NCBI RefSeq assembly: GCF_017963645.1
Contig: NZ_JAGMWN010000002.1
Coordinates: forward strand, 124,001 to 188,000
Direction: 5' to 3'
DNA from: Marivibrio halodurans
GTDB lineage: Bacteria; Pseudomonadota; Alphaproteobacteria; UBA8366; Aestuariispiraceae
Length of the DNA stretch: 64,000 bases
A program made the translations under genes and the position numbers. Positions 51,974 through 61,458 of the stretch are shown here, piece by piece; positions within the stretch are counted from its first letter, which is position 1; the number at the start of each line of letters is the position of its first letter. Under the pieces are notes generated by a model. That model was given only the letters and a program-made list of their open reading frames with translations. It ran no database searches and was not told the DNA's origin.

Positions 51974-53203
51974 TCAGGTGCGGTAGTCGGCATTGATGTC
52001 GATATAGCCGTGGGTCAGATCGCAGGTCCACACCCGCGCCTTGCCCCGGCCGATACCGATATCGACGTCGATCTGGATGTCCCGGCCCTTGAGGTGCGCG
52101 GCCACCGGGGCCTCGTCGTAATCGGGCACGCCCTCGCCCTTCTCGGCGATGACGGTGCCGCCGACGGCGACGGTCAGCCGGTCGCGGTCCGCCCGTTCGC
52201 CCGCCTTGCCGACGGCCATGACGATGCGGCCCCAGTTCGCGTCCTCCCCCGCGATGGCGGTCTTCACCAGCGGCGAATTGGCGATGCACAGGCCGATACG
52301 CCGGGCCGCCTTCTCCGAGGCGGCGCCGGTCACGTCGATGGTGATGAACTTGCTGGCGCCCTCGCCATCCTTCGCCACCTGGATCGCGAGGTCGGTCATC
52401 ACCTGTTGAAGCGCCTCCCGGAAGCCCTTGAGCGCCTTGTCGGAGGCCTTCTTCGGCAGCTTGTTTCCCGCCTTGCCGGTCGCCGCGACGAGCAGCGTGT
52501 CGCTGGTCGATGTATCGCCGTCCACCGTCATGCAGTTGAAGCTGCGATCGACCGCCTTGCGGGTGATCTTCTGCAGGATGTCCTTCGGGATGGACGCGTC
52601 GGTGAAGACGAAGGACAGCATGGTCGCCATGTCCGGCGCGATCATGCCGGACCCCTTGGCGAAACCGGCGATGGTGACCGGCACGCCGCCGATCGCGCAG
52701 GTCGCGCTCGCCCCCTTGGGGAAGGTGTCGGTCGTCATGATGGCGCGCGCGGCCTGGGGCCAACCGTCGGACGTCAGCCCCGCGCGCAATTTCGGCACGG
52801 CCTTGGAAATCCGGTCGCCCGGCAGCTTCACGCCGATCACGCCGGTGGAGGCGACCAGTACCTCCTTGCGCGTGCAGCCCACGGCCTCGGCCGCGGCATC
52901 GACCATCACGCGCACCCCCTCCATCCCGGCCTTGCCGGTGAAGGCGTTGGCGTTGCCGGCATTGACCAGGATCGCGCGGGCCGTGCCCTTCTTCAGAACC
53001 TGGGCGCACCAATCGACCGGCGCGGAGCGGGTGAGCGATCGGGTCAGCGCCCCGGCCACCACCGTCCCCGGGTCGAGTTCCGCCATGAAAAGGTCGGGTC
53101 GCCCCTGATACTTCACCCCGGCGGACGCGCCGCCCAGGCGCACGCCATCGATGGGCGGCAGTGTCGGAAAACGCTTCGGCGCGAACGGCGACACGGCGGT
53201 CAT
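51974..53203 (-). CDS. argJ: Bifunctional ornithine acetyltransferase/N-acetylglutamate synthase
   Basis: A 409-residue ArgJ. Thr194 in DMATMLSF is the N-terminal nucleophile created when the protein cleaves itself into alpha and beta chains. KLPGDRI, STGVIG and the final GYIDINADYRT are characteristic. It transfers acetyl from N-acetylornithine to glutamate in the cyclic arginine pathway; whether it also uses acetyl-CoA cannot be read from the sequence. Confidence 0.96.
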   Translation of the reverse strand: MTAVSPFAPKRFPTLPPIDGVRLGGASAGVKYQGRPDLFMAELDPGTVVAGALTRSLTRSAPVDWCAQVLKKGTARAILVNAGNANAFTGKAGMEGVRVMVDAAAEAVGCTRKEVLVASTGVIGVKLPGDRISKAVPKLRAGLTSDGWPQAARAIMTTDTFPKGASATCAIGGVPVTIAGFAKGSGMIAPDMATMLSFVFTDASIPKDILQKITRKAVDRSFNCMTVDGDTSTSDTLLVAATGKAGNKLPKKASDKALKGFREALQQVMTDLAIQVAKDGEGASKFITIDVTGAASEKAARRIGLCIANSPLVKTAIAGEDANWGRIVMAVGKAGERADRDRLTVAVGGTVIAEKGEGVPDYDEAPVAAHLKGRDIQIDVDIGIGRGKARVWTCDLTHGYIDINADYRT

Positions 53204-53242
53204 GACCGGTCCGGCTCCCCTAGAAGTTATATAGAGATATGT

Positions 53243-53274
53243 CCCCGGCCGTCCGCCGGAACGGACGGCCGGGG
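53243..53274 (-). terminator. Strong hairpin between the parvulin gene and argJ
   Basis: A 13-bp perfect inverted repeat (CCCCGGCCGTCCG and CGGACGGCCGGGG) with a six-base loop, lying 7 bases after the parvulin stop on the minus strand. No T-run follows, so it may be a Rho-assisted terminator or an mRNA-stabilising stem. argJ starts 39 bases beyond it. Confidence 0.55.
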
Positions 53275-53281
53275 GGACAGT

Positions 53282-54145
53282 TTACTGGTCCCCGATCGGA
53301 CTTTCCATCGGCTCGCCGTCGAGATTGAAGCGTTGAACGTCGGCCTGTTTCGTCATGTCGTTGGAAACCTTGAAGGCGATCTCCTGGCCCAGGCGTTCGA
53401 CCAGCCGGGGGCGCATTTCCTCGAAAGTCGGCGAGGGGACGGTGCGGCGATCCTCCACCAGGATCACATGCCAGCCGAACTCGGTCTGGATCGGGTCGGC
53501 GGTGAAGGTGTTGGGTTGCAGGCCGAAGGCGGCCTCGGCGAAGGCCGGGACCATCGCGTCGTGGGTGAACCAGCCGAGATCGCCGCCGTTCTCGCCGCTC
53601 GGCCCGGTCGAGGACTCCTTGGCCAGCGTCGCGAAATCGGCGCCGTCGGTGACCTGTTGGATGATGTCGCGGGCCTTGGCCTCGCTATCGACCAGGATAT
53701 GGCGGGCCTTCACCTCCTCGCGCGGGGGATTCTCCGCGATGAAGCGGTCATATTCGGCCCGGAGCTCCTCGTCGGTGATCGCCTCCTCGACCCGGCGGCT
53801 GAGATAGACGTCGTGGATCACCTGATCGCGCAGTTCCTCGACGCGCTCCTCCACCTCCGGATCGTCGGCGAGGCCGGCGTCGCGGCCGCGCTTCATCAGC
53901 ACTTCCTGCTGCACGATCCGCTCCAGCAGTGCCGGATAGACCGCGCCGAAGCCCTGTTGCTGATACTGCCGGGGCAGGTCGCGGAAGGCGCGATGAACCT
54001 CGCCCATGGTGATGGTCTTGCCCTCCACCTCGGCGGCGACGGCATCGGGGTCGAGCGATTGCGCCTCGGCGGTGCGCGGGTGGATCGGCGCGCCGGCGAC
54101 GGCGAGCGCGAGCAGCACGGCCAGCATGGAGAGTATGCGCGTCAT
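53282..54145 (-). CDS. Parvulin-type peptidyl-prolyl isomerase, exported
   Basis: A 287-residue protein. Residues 1-28 are a signal peptide (SMLAVLLALAVAGAP, then AEAQ). A SurA/PrsA-like N-terminal helical region spans about 30-135, and the parvulin domain about 143-240 opens with VKARHILVDSEAKARDII and has GENGGDLGWF and TEFGWHVI. It should act in the periplasm as a foldase for outer-membrane or exported proteins. It is divergent from secA, so an export gene and a folding gene share a control region. Confidence 0.9.
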   Translation of the reverse strand: MTRILSMLAVLLALAVAGAPIHPRTAEAQSLDPDAVAAEVEGKTITMGEVHRAFRDLPRQYQQQGFGAVYPALLERIVQQEVLMKRGRDAGLADDPEVEERVEELRDQVIHDVYLSRRVEEAITDEELRAEYDRFIAENPPREEVKARHILVDSEAKARDIIQQVTDGADFATLAKESSTGPSGENGGDLGWFTHDAMVPAFAEAAFGLQPNTFTADPIQTEFGWHVILVEDRRTVPSPTFEEMRPRLVERLGQEIAFKVSNDMTKQADVQRFNLDGEPMESPIGDQ

Positions 54146-54349
54146 GTCGGGTTAGCCTCCCGGTTCGGAATCGGTCTCGGACTTGAAGGGGGCCGCGCCG
54201 CCATCCTGGGCCGGCGTCGCGGGCGGGCGCACGAAACCACACTCCATCGCCCTTCACAAGCGGCCGCGACCCCATCGCGAGCGGGCGCGGCGAAGCGACG
54301 CGAGCCTCGCATGGCCCGGCATCCCGGGGCTTCCCGTCATCGCCCCGTC

Positions 54350-54378
54350 GTTGACAGGGGCGACCCGGCCCCTTAAGT
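54350..54378 (+). promoter_or_regulatory. Predicted secA promoter
   Basis: TTGACA (54350-54355), a perfect -35 box, and TAAGTC (54373-54378) are 17 bases apart, 120 bases upstream of the secA ATG. This is the best sigma-70-like promoter in the 352-base divergent gap; the remaining part of the gap shows no gene. Confidence 0.45.
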
Positions 54379-54497
54379 CGAAGGTCGATTTGCACGCACC
54401 CCCGGACCGTCTCGGGGACCGCCGCGGGACAAGCGCCGCGGCCGGCCCGGCCTTGGGGGCGCTCTCCAACGCTTCCAGGCGACGGCGGACCCATTTG

Positions 54498-57317
54498 ATG
54501 ATTTCCGGACTGCTCAAATCCGTATTCGGCACGGCGAACGATCGCGTCCTAAAGGGGCTGACCAAGAAGGTCGAGGCGGTCAACGCGCTCGAACCGGAGA
54601 TGGAGGCACTCGACGACGCGGGCCTGCGCGCGCGCACCGACGATTTCCGCAAGCGCCTGGCCGAGGGGGCGACGAAGGACGACCTGCTGGTCGAGGCCTT
54701 CGCCACGGTCCGCGAGGCGGCCAAGCGCACGCTGGGCCAGCGCCATTTCGACGTGCAGCTCATGGGCGGCATGGTGCTGCATGAGGGCAAGATCGCCGAG
54801 ATGAAGACGGGCGAGGGCAAGACCCTCGTCTCGACCCTCGCGGTCTATCTCAACGCGCTCGGCGGCAAGGGCGTCCATGTCGTCACGGTCAACGACTATC
54901 TGGCCAAGCGCGACGCGAGCTGGATGGGCGAGATCTACGAGTTCCTCGGCCTCACCGTCGGCGTCATCGTGCCCGGCCTTTCCGACGTGGAACGGCAGGC
55001 GGCCTATGCCCGCGATATCACCTACGGCACGAACAACGAATTCGGCTTCGACTATCTGCGCGACAATCTGAAATTCCGCCTGGAACAGATGGTGCAGCGC
55101 GATTTCAACTTCGCGATCGTCGACGAGGTGGATTCGATCCTGATCGACGAGGCGCGCACGCCGCTCATCATCTCCGGCCCGACGGAGGACAGCTCGGACA
55201 CCTATCGCACGGTCGACGCGCTGATTCCCGACCTGACGGCGGAGGATTACGAGGTCGACGAGAAGCAGCGCTCTGTCACCCTGACCGAGCAGGGGCAGGA
55301 GCGGATCGAGGCCCTGCTGCGCGAGCGCACGGACCTGTTGGGCGAGGGCGGCCTCTACGATATCGGCAATGTCAGCGTCGTCCATCACGTCAATCAGGCC
55401 CTCAAGGCGCATCGTCTGTTCACGCGCGACACCGACTACATCGTCAAGGACGACAAGGTCGTCATCATCGATGAGTTCACCGGCCGCATGATGGAGGGGC
55501 GACGCTATTCCGACGGCCTGCATCAGGCGTTGGAGGCGAAGGAGCGCGTTTCTGTTCAGATGGAAAACCAGACGCTGGCTTCCATCACCTTCCAGAATTA
55601 CTTCCGCATGTATCCGAAGCTGGCCGGCATGACCGGCACGGCGATGACGGAGGCGGGCGAGTTCGATGAGATCTACGGCCTTCAGGTGGTCGAGATGCCG
55701 ACCAACAAGCCGATGGTCCGCAAGGATTTCGACGACGAGGTTTATCGCACCAGCAAGGAACGCGACGCCGCCGTCCTCGAACAGGTGAAGGACGCGCATT
55801 CGCGGGGCCAGCCGGTGCTGGTCGGCACCGTTTCGATCGAGAAGTCGGAGCAGTTCGCCGATCTTCTCAAGAAGGCCGGGTTGAAGCATCAGGTGCTGAA
55901 CGCCCGCCATCACGAGCACGAGGCCGCGATCATCGGGCAGGCCGGTATTCCGGGCGCGATCACCATCGCGACCAACATGGCCGGGCGCGGCACCGATATC
56001 CAACTCGGCGGCAATTACGAGATGCGGGTCTGGCGCGAGTTGGAGACCGTCACCGACCCGGCCGAACGGGCCAGCCGCGAGAAGGCGATCGCCGACGACA
56101 TCAAGGCCAAGCGCGATACGGTGCTGGAAGCCGGCGGCCTGCTGGTGATCGGGACCGAGCGGCACGAGAGCCGCCGCATCGACAACCAGTTGCGCGGCCG
56201 TTCCGGCCGGCAGGGTGATCCGGGTGCCTCCACCTTCTATGTCAGCCTGGAAGACGACCTGATGCGGATCTTCGGGTCCGAACGCATGGACGGCATGCTC
56301 GGCAAGCTGGGCATCGAGGAGGGCGAGGCCATCGTCCACCCCTGGGTCAACAAGGCCCTGGAAAAGGCGCAGCAGAAGGTCGAGGCGCGGAACTTCGAGG
56401 TGCGCAAGCAGCTTCTCAAGTTCGACGACGTCATGAACGATCAGCGCAAGGTCATCTTCGACCAGCGCAAGGAGTTGATGCGCGCCGACGATGTCTCCGA
56501 CACCATTCAGGACATGCGCGCGGAGACGATCGACGAGTTGATCCATCGCACGATCCCCGCCCAGGCCTTGCCCGATCAGTGGGAAACCGACTCGTTGCAT
56601 GAGGAATGCCTGCGGCTCTTCGCGCTCGACCTGCCGGTCGCGGACTGGGCGGCGGAGGAAGGCGTCGGCCGGGAGGAGATGCGCGAGCGTATCGCCAAGG
56701 CGGTGGACGAGAAGATGGCCCAGAAGGCCGCCCATTACGGCCCCGAGATCATGCGGGTGGCGGAGCGCAGTCTGCTGCTGCAACTCCTCGACCATGCGTG
56801 GAAGGATCATCTGCTGCAACTCGACCATTTGCGCCAGGGTATCGGGCTCAGGGCCTATGCGCAGCGCGATCCGCTCAATGAGTACAAGTCCGAGGCCTTC
56901 GACCTGTTCGAGCAGATGCTCTCCAACCTGCGCAGTCAGGTGACGAGCGTTCTCGCCCATGTCGAATTGCGGGTCGAGGCGACGCCGGAGGAGATCGATC
57001 AGCGTGCCCGCGCGCGTGGCCAGGAAGGCGCGCGGCGCGAATTGCGCCCGGAGGCCGAGGGTGCGCCCGCCGAAGTGCCCGCCGAAGCGCGGCAGCCCGC
57101 GCGCCAGCCGGAGATGGCGGGCGTCGGTGCCGGCGCCTCGCCGCAACGCGCCCAACCGATGACGGCGGAGACCGCGCCCCCCGGCTGGGTCGAGGACGAG
57201 GGCACCGGGCGCTGGCTCGACCCCAAGGACGAGAGCACCTGGGGCAAGGTGCCGCGCAATGCCAAGTGTCCCTGCGGGTCCGGCAAGAAGTACAAGCAGT
57301 GCCACGGCCGGGCGTGA
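54498..57317 (+). CDS. secA: Protein translocase ATPase SecA
   Basis: A 939-residue SecA from ATG 54498. Walker A TGEGKT is at about 104-109, the DEAD-like [12 protein letters not shown] near 208, and the second RecA domain has [10 protein letters not shown] and [11 protein letters not shown]. The helical scaffold and wing follow, then a disordered linker and a C-terminal zinc-binding [13 protein letters not shown] that binds SecB and lipid. It drives preproteins through SecYEG. A start at TTG 54495 is conceivable, but ATG matches the family. The long upstream frame is not part of the gene. Confidence 0.97.
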   Translation: MISGLLKSVFGTANDRVLKGLTKKVEAVNALEPEMEALDDAGLRARTDDFRKRLAEGATKDDLLVEAFATVREAAKRTLGQRHFDVQLMGGMVLHEGKIAEMKTGEGKTLVSTLAVYLNALGGKGVHVVTVNDYLAKRDASWMGEIYEFLGLTVGVIVPGLSDVERQAAYARDITYGTNNEFGFDYLRDNLKFRLEQMVQRDFNFAIVDEVDSILIDEARTPLIISGPTEDSSDTYRTVDALIPDLTAEDYEVDEKQRSVTLTEQGQERIEALLRERTDLLGEGGLYDIGNVSVVHHVNQALKAHRLFTRDTDYIVKDDKVVIIDEFTGRMMEGRRYSDGLHQALEAKERVSVQMENQTLASITFQNYFRMYPKLAGMTGTAMTEAGEFDEIYGLQVVEMPTNKPMVRKDFDDEVYRTSKERDAAVLEQVKDAHSRGQPVLVGTVSIEKSEQFADLLKKAGLKHQVLNARHHEHEAAIIGQAGIPGAITIATNMAGRGTDIQLGGNYEMRVWRELETVTDPAERASREKAIADDIKAKRDTVLEAGGLLVIGTERHESRRIDNQLRGRSGRQGDPGASTFYVSLEDDLMRIFGSERMDGMLGKLGIEEGEAIVHPWVNKALEKAQQKVEARNFEVRKQLLKFDDVMNDQRKVIFDQRKELMRADDVSDTIQDMRAETIDELIHRTIPAQALPDQWETDSLHEECLRLFALDLPVADWAAEEGVGREEMRERIAKAVDEKMAQKAAHYGPEIMRVAERSLLLQLLDHAWKDHLLQLDHLRQGIGLRAYAQRDPLNEYKSEAFDLFEQMLSNLRSQVTSVLAHVELRVEATPEEIDQRARARGQEGARRELRPEAEGAPAEVPAEARQPARQPEMAGVGAGASPQRAQPMTAETAPPGWVEDEGTGRWLDPKDESTWGKVPRNAKCPCGSGKKYKQCHGRA

Positions 57318-57337
57318 CGCCTCGTCCAAATCTCCCC

Positions 57338-57379
57338 GTGATCGGCACGGCCTGATCGGCGCGACCTGATCGACGCGAC
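57338..57379 (+). repeat. 14-bp tandem repeat, 3 copies
   Basis: Units GTGATCGGCACGGC, CTGATCGGCGCGAC and CTGATCGACGCGAC lie head to tail in the 148-base gap between secA and the cystathionine beta-synthase gene. Confidence 0.75.
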
Positions 57380-57465
57380 GCGCCTTCCGCATGCCGTCTT
57401 GGCAGGGCGGACAATGGGGTTTTAACTGCGGGCGTCGCGTGTTCACCGTCGGCATCGGAGGTCCC

Positions 57466-58857
57466 ATGACCCGCATAGACGCCCGCCCGCCCTATCCCGA
57501 TGTGCTCTCGATGATCGGCAATACCTCGATGGTCGAGGTGACGGGATTCGATACCGGCCCCTGCCGGCTGTTCCTGAAGCTCGAAAGCCAGAATCCCGGC
57601 GGCTCGATCAAGGATCGCATCGCGCTGTCGATGATCGAGGCGGCCGAACGCGAGGGCCGGATAAAACCCGGCGGCACGATCATCGAGGCGACGGCGGGGA
57701 ATACCGGTCTCGGCCTGGCGCTGGTCGCGGCGCAAAAGGGCTACCGGATGAAGCTCGTCATCCCAGACAAGATGAGCCAGGACAAGATATTCCATCTGAA
57801 GGCCCTCGGCGCGGAGGTCGTCATGACCCGCTCCGACGTCGGCAAGGGGCATCCCGATTATTACCAGGACATGGCCGAACGGCTGGAGCGGGAGATTCCC
57901 AACAGCTTCTGGGTCAACCAGTTCGCCAACCCCGCCAATCCGGCCGCGCATGAGAAGACGACCGGGCCCGAGATCTGGGAGCAGATGGGCCACGATCTCG
58001 ACGCGGTGGTCTGCGGCGTCGGCTCCGGCGGCACGATCTCGGGGCTCGGCCGCTATTTCAAGCGGGTGGCGCCGGATGTGCGCATGGTGCTGGCCGACCC
58101 GGAGGGCTCCGTCGTCGGCAAGGCCGCGCTGACGGGCGAGGTCCCGTCCGAGGTCGGCTCCTGGCTGGTCGAGGGCATCGGCGAGGATTTCATCCCGCCC
58201 AATTGCGACCTCTCCCTGATCGCCGACGCGGTCTATGTCTCCGACCGGGAGGGGTTCCATGCCGCGCGCGATCTGGTGGCGCGGACCGGCGTGCTGGGCG
58301 GCAGCTCGACCGGAACGCTCCTCGCCGGCGCGCTGAAATGGTGCCGGCGGCAAACGGAACCGAAGCGGGTCGTCACCTTCGTCTGCGACACCGGCAATAA
58401 ATATCTCTCCAAGGTCTATAACGACGCCTGGATGGTCGATAACGGCCTGATGGAATTGGAGAGCCACGGCGACCTGCGCGATCTGGTCGTGCGCCGGGCG
58501 GATCGCGGGCAACTGGTCACGGCGAAGACCACGGAAACCCTCGGCACCGCCTATGGCCGGATGCGCATGTTCGATGTCAGCCAGATTCCGGTGATGGACG
58601 ACAAGGGACGCCTCGTCGGACTGGTGGATGAGAGCGACGTGATGCTGGCGGCCCAGGAAGGGACCGACCCGTTCGGCCAGTCGGTCGCGGATCACATGGT
58701 CGAGAATCTGGAGATCGTGCATCCCGGCGATTCGCCGGACAGCCTGTTGCCGCTGTTCCGCTCGGACAAGGTTGCTATCGTGATGGAGGACGACCACCTA
58801 TTCGGCCTCATCACCAAGGTCGATTTCATCAACCATCTGCGGCGCCGCGGGCGCTGA
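57466..58857 (+). CDS. cbs: Cystathionine beta-synthase
   Basis: A 463-residue PLP enzyme with C-terminal regulatory domains. Lys49 in NPGGSIKDR binds PLP; EATAGNTGLGLALVAA and GSGGTISGLGRYFK bind substrate and cofactor phosphate. Two CBS domains fill about 340-463. It has no haem domain. It joins homocysteine and serine into cystathionine; cysteine synthase-like activity is possible. CGGAGG precedes ATG 57466. The gamma-lyase gene 29 bases downstream completes reverse transsulfuration. Confidence 0.92.
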   Translation: MTRIDARPPYPDVLSMIGNTSMVEVTGFDTGPCRLFLKLESQNPGGSIKDRIALSMIEAAEREGRIKPGGTIIEATAGNTGLGLALVAAQKGYRMKLVIPDKMSQDKIFHLKALGAEVVMTRSDVGKGHPDYYQDMAERLEREIPNSFWVNQFANPANPAAHEKTTGPEIWEQMGHDLDAVVCGVGSGGTISGLGRYFKRVAPDVRMVLADPEGSVVGKAALTGEVPSEVGSWLVEGIGEDFIPPNCDLSLIADAVYVSDREGFHAARDLVARTGVLGGSSTGTLLAGALKWCRRQTEPKRVVTFVCDTGNKYLSKVYNDAWMVDNGLMELESHGDLRDLVVRRADRGQLVTAKTTETLGTAYGRMRMFDVSQIPVMDDKGRLVGLVDESDVMLAAQEGTDPFGQSVADHMVENLEIVHPGDSPDSLLPLFRSDKVAIVMEDDHLFGLITKVDFINHLRRRGR

Positions 58858-58886
58858 CGGATCGGCGAGGGAAGGGAAGCAACGGC

Positions 58887-60077
58887 ATGGACGGCGCGCC
58901 GAGCGGATCGAAACGCAATCGCAAGCAGGGCCTCTCCACCCGGGGTATCCATGCGGGCCAGGAACCGGACCCGACGACCGGCGCCATCATGGTGCCGATC
59001 TACGCGACCTCGACCTACGTTCAGGAGAGCCCGGGCCGGCACAAGGGCTATGAATATTCGCGCAGCCAGAACCCGACGCGCATGGCGCTGGAGGCCTGCG
59101 TCGCCGATCTGGAGGGCGGCGCGCGCGGCTATGCCTTCGCCAGCGGGCTGGCCGCCATGGGAACCATCCTGGAGACACTGGACAGCGGCGCGCGGGTGCT
59201 GGCGATGGACGATCTCTATGGTGGCAGCTACCGGCTGTTCCATGACGTTCGGCAGCGGTCCAGCGGCCTGCATTTCGATTTCGTCGACATGACCGATCCG
59301 GCGGCCGTGGAGGCCGCGATCACGCCGGAAACGCGGATGATCTGGATCGAGAGCCCGACCAACCCGACGCTGAAGCTGGTCGATCTGGCGGCCATGGCCG
59401 ATATCGGGCGCCGCCACGGCCTCGTCACCGTGTGCGACAACACCTTCGCCTCGCCCATCGTCCAGCGTCCGTTGGAGCATGGCATCGACATCGTCGTCCA
59501 TTCGGCGACGAAATACTTGAACGGTCATTCCGATATGGTCGGCGGCGTGGTCGCGGTGCGCGAGGCGGGCGATATCGCCGACCGGCTCGGCTATCTCCAG
59601 AACGCGGTGGGCGCGATCCTGGGGCCGTTCGACAGCTTCCTGGCGCTGCGGGGGTTGAAGACGCTGGCGCTGCGCATGCGCCAGCATTGCGCCGCCGCCC
59701 AGGCCGTCGCGGAGTATCTGGAGGCCCATCCGAAGATCGAACGGGTGATCTATCCCGGCCTCGCCTCGCACCCGCAGCATGATTTGGCGGCGCGCCAGAT
59801 GACGGGCGGGTATGGCGGCATCGTCACCGCCTTCCTGAAGGGCGGGCTGGAGGAAAGCCGCCGTTTCCTGGAGAGCACAGAGCTTTTCGCCCTCGCCGAG
59901 AGCCTGGGCGGGGTGGAGAGCCTGATCGAGCATCCGGCGATCATGACCCATGCCTCCGTCCCGCCGGAAAACCGCGCGAAGCTGGGTATCTCCGATACGC
60001 TCGTGCGGCTATCCGTCGGGGTGGAGGATACGGCGGATCTGATCGCCGACCTGGAGGCCGCGCTGGAGGCGGTCTGA
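58887..60077 (+). CDS. Cystathionine gamma-lyase/gamma-synthase family PLP enzyme
   Basis: A 396-residue Cys/Met metabolism PLP enzyme. Lys209 in HSATKYLNGHSD is the PLP Lys; the substrate regions YEYSRSQNPTR and CDNTFASP, and the C-terminal HPAIMTHASVPPENR, fit the family. It follows the cystathionine beta-synthase gene, so cystathionine gamma-lyase (homocysteine to cysteine direction) is more likely than gamma-synthase; sequence alone does not separate them firmly. Confidence 0.9.
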   Translation: MDGAPSGSKRNRKQGLSTRGIHAGQEPDPTTGAIMVPIYATSTYVQESPGRHKGYEYSRSQNPTRMALEACVADLEGGARGYAFASGLAAMGTILETLDSGARVLAMDDLYGGSYRLFHDVRQRSSGLHFDFVDMTDPAAVEAAITPETRMIWIESPTNPTLKLVDLAAMADIGRRHGLVTVCDNTFASPIVQRPLEHGIDIVVHSATKYLNGHSDMVGGVVAVREAGDIADRLGYLQNAVGAILGPFDSFLALRGLKTLALRMRQHCAAAQAVAEYLEAHPKIERVIYPGLASHPQHDLAARQMTGGYGGIVTAFLKGGLEESRRFLESTELFALAESLGGVESLIEHPAIMTHASVPPENRAKLGISDTLVRLSVGVEDTADLIADLEAALEAV

Positions 60078-60113
60078 GAACCGCCGCCATCACCCTGTCC
60101 ACCCGTCCTCCGG

Positions 60114-61163
60114 TCAGCAGCCGGCGGTGCAGGTTCCTTCTCCGTCGAAACGCATCGCCCGGCCGCTGAGCGGCAGGTGCGCGGGCACCGTCACCGCGTC
60201 CATGAACTGCTTGGTGCGGGTCCCGTCCTTGACGGCGCCGCCCTCGGTCGCGGGTTCGTTCGCGTGGCTGGGGATGACGGCCTTGGGCTTCACCAGCTCG
60301 TTGACGACGAAGGCGGCTTCCGTCGGGCCGGTCGTGTAGGTGTCGCCGATATTCATGACGGCCAGTTCCGCGCCGTACTGGCGGCGGACGACGGTTTCCT
60401 GTTCCGCCGTCACGCCGGTATCGCCGGAGAGATAGACGACCAGCCCGTTGCTGAAGGTCAGCACGAAGCCTTCCGGCGGGCCGACATAGGCGGTCAGGCC
60501 GGCGGTGGAGAGATGCTCGCCCAGCTCCCCCTCGATGAAGGCGCCGGACAGGCCGTTCGAATGCACCGCGGGCACGGTCGTGACCGTGACCCCGCCGATC
60601 GTCGTCGAGGCGCCGAAGCGCACCAGCCGCACCGTCGCGGGATCGCCGCCCAGCGCCTTCACCTTGTTGGCGAAGAAGCCCGGCATCTCGCCGCCGACGA
60701 CGAAGGCCGCCCCCTTGGCCATGGCGATATCGATGCTGTTGGAATTCGGCGTGGCGTCGACGGGGAATTCCAGATCGGTGCAGGGGCCCTGCTTCACCGC
60801 CTCGATCCGGCGGTCGCCCAGATGGTCGCCATGGACGTGGCTCAGCAGCACGGCGTCGATCGCGCCGAGGCGCGGGTCGTCGGGCCCCGCGACCGTACGG
60901 CCGGCATCATAGAGAATGCGGGTGCCGTCCGGGTCCTCGAAGATCATCGCGCGGTCGAGCTGACAGAACTCGCCCTCGTGACTGCCGAGCGGAGTGACCG
61001 TCACGGTGCCGTCGGAGGCGCCGCCATCCTGGGTACTATCCTGGGCTGCGGCCGAGGGCCCGCCGGGCAGCATGGCAGCGCTCATCATCAGGGAAAGCGC
61101 GGCGAGTGTCCGCGTTCCGGCGCGGAGCGAACTGAACGCGGTCGCGATCGACGTCGAAACCAT
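60114..61163 (-). CDS. Exported metallo-beta-lactamase-fold hydrolase (UlaG-like)
   Basis: About 349 residues from ATG 61163 (AAGGA is 9 bases upstream; a TTG at 61181 is less likely). A signal peptide spans about 1-40 (LAALSLMMSAAM, then AAAQ). The metal motif LSHVHGDHLGD is near residue 103, and LSGDTG and IPSHANE supply further ligands. The sequence resembles UlaG-like and other periplasmic MBL-fold hydrolases. The substrate is unknown. It converges with the cystathionine lyase gene. Confidence 0.8.
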   Translation of the reverse strand: MVSTSIATAFSSLRAGTRTLAALSLMMSAAMLPGGPSAAAQDSTQDGGASDGTVTVTPLGSHEGEFCQLDRAMIFEDPDGTRILYDAGRTVAGPDDPRLGAIDAVLLSHVHGDHLGDRRIEAVKQGPCTDLEFPVDATPNSNSIDIAMAKGAAFVVGGEMPGFFANKVKALGGDPATVRLVRFGASTTIGGVTVTTVPAVHSNGLSGAFIEGELGEHLSTAGLTAYVGPPEGFVLTFSNGLVVYLSGDTGVTAEQETVVRRQYGAELAVMNIGDTYTTGPTEAAFVVNELVKPKAVIPSHANEPATEGGAVKDGTRTKQFMDAVTVPAHLPLSGRAMRFDGEGTCTAGC

Positions 61164-61177
61164 GGGTCCCTGTCCTT

Positions 61178-61209
61178 TCAATGTTCGTGCGGGTCAATGT
61201 TCGTGCGGT
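61178..61209 (+). repeat. 16-bp tandem duplication upstream of the metallo-beta-lactamase gene
   Basis: TCAATGTTCGTGCGGG is followed directly by TCAATGTTCGTGCGGT: two copies differing only in the last base. They lie 15-46 bases before the start codon of the gene on the minus strand, so they may alter its leader. The rest of the 295-base gap up to the kinase gene holds no recognised feature. Confidence 0.85.
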
Positions 61210-61458
61210 CGGGCGGGCCGGCGAAGCCGAACGGCGCCATGATCATCGCTTGGGATTATGTAGAGCGCGCACGGCGGGCGGCCACCCCGGTGTCGCCATG
61301 CCTCCATATCCGTCTGCGAGGCGACACCACCTTGCCGTTAACGAAATCTACACGGGTCCTCGGTTATCGAGGGGAACCATTATTCATGAATGTTGCCATC
61401 CAGCCCCGTAGGCATTGGGTCCATCATGTCGAGATGGGCCGATCCGAGTAGGACATCC

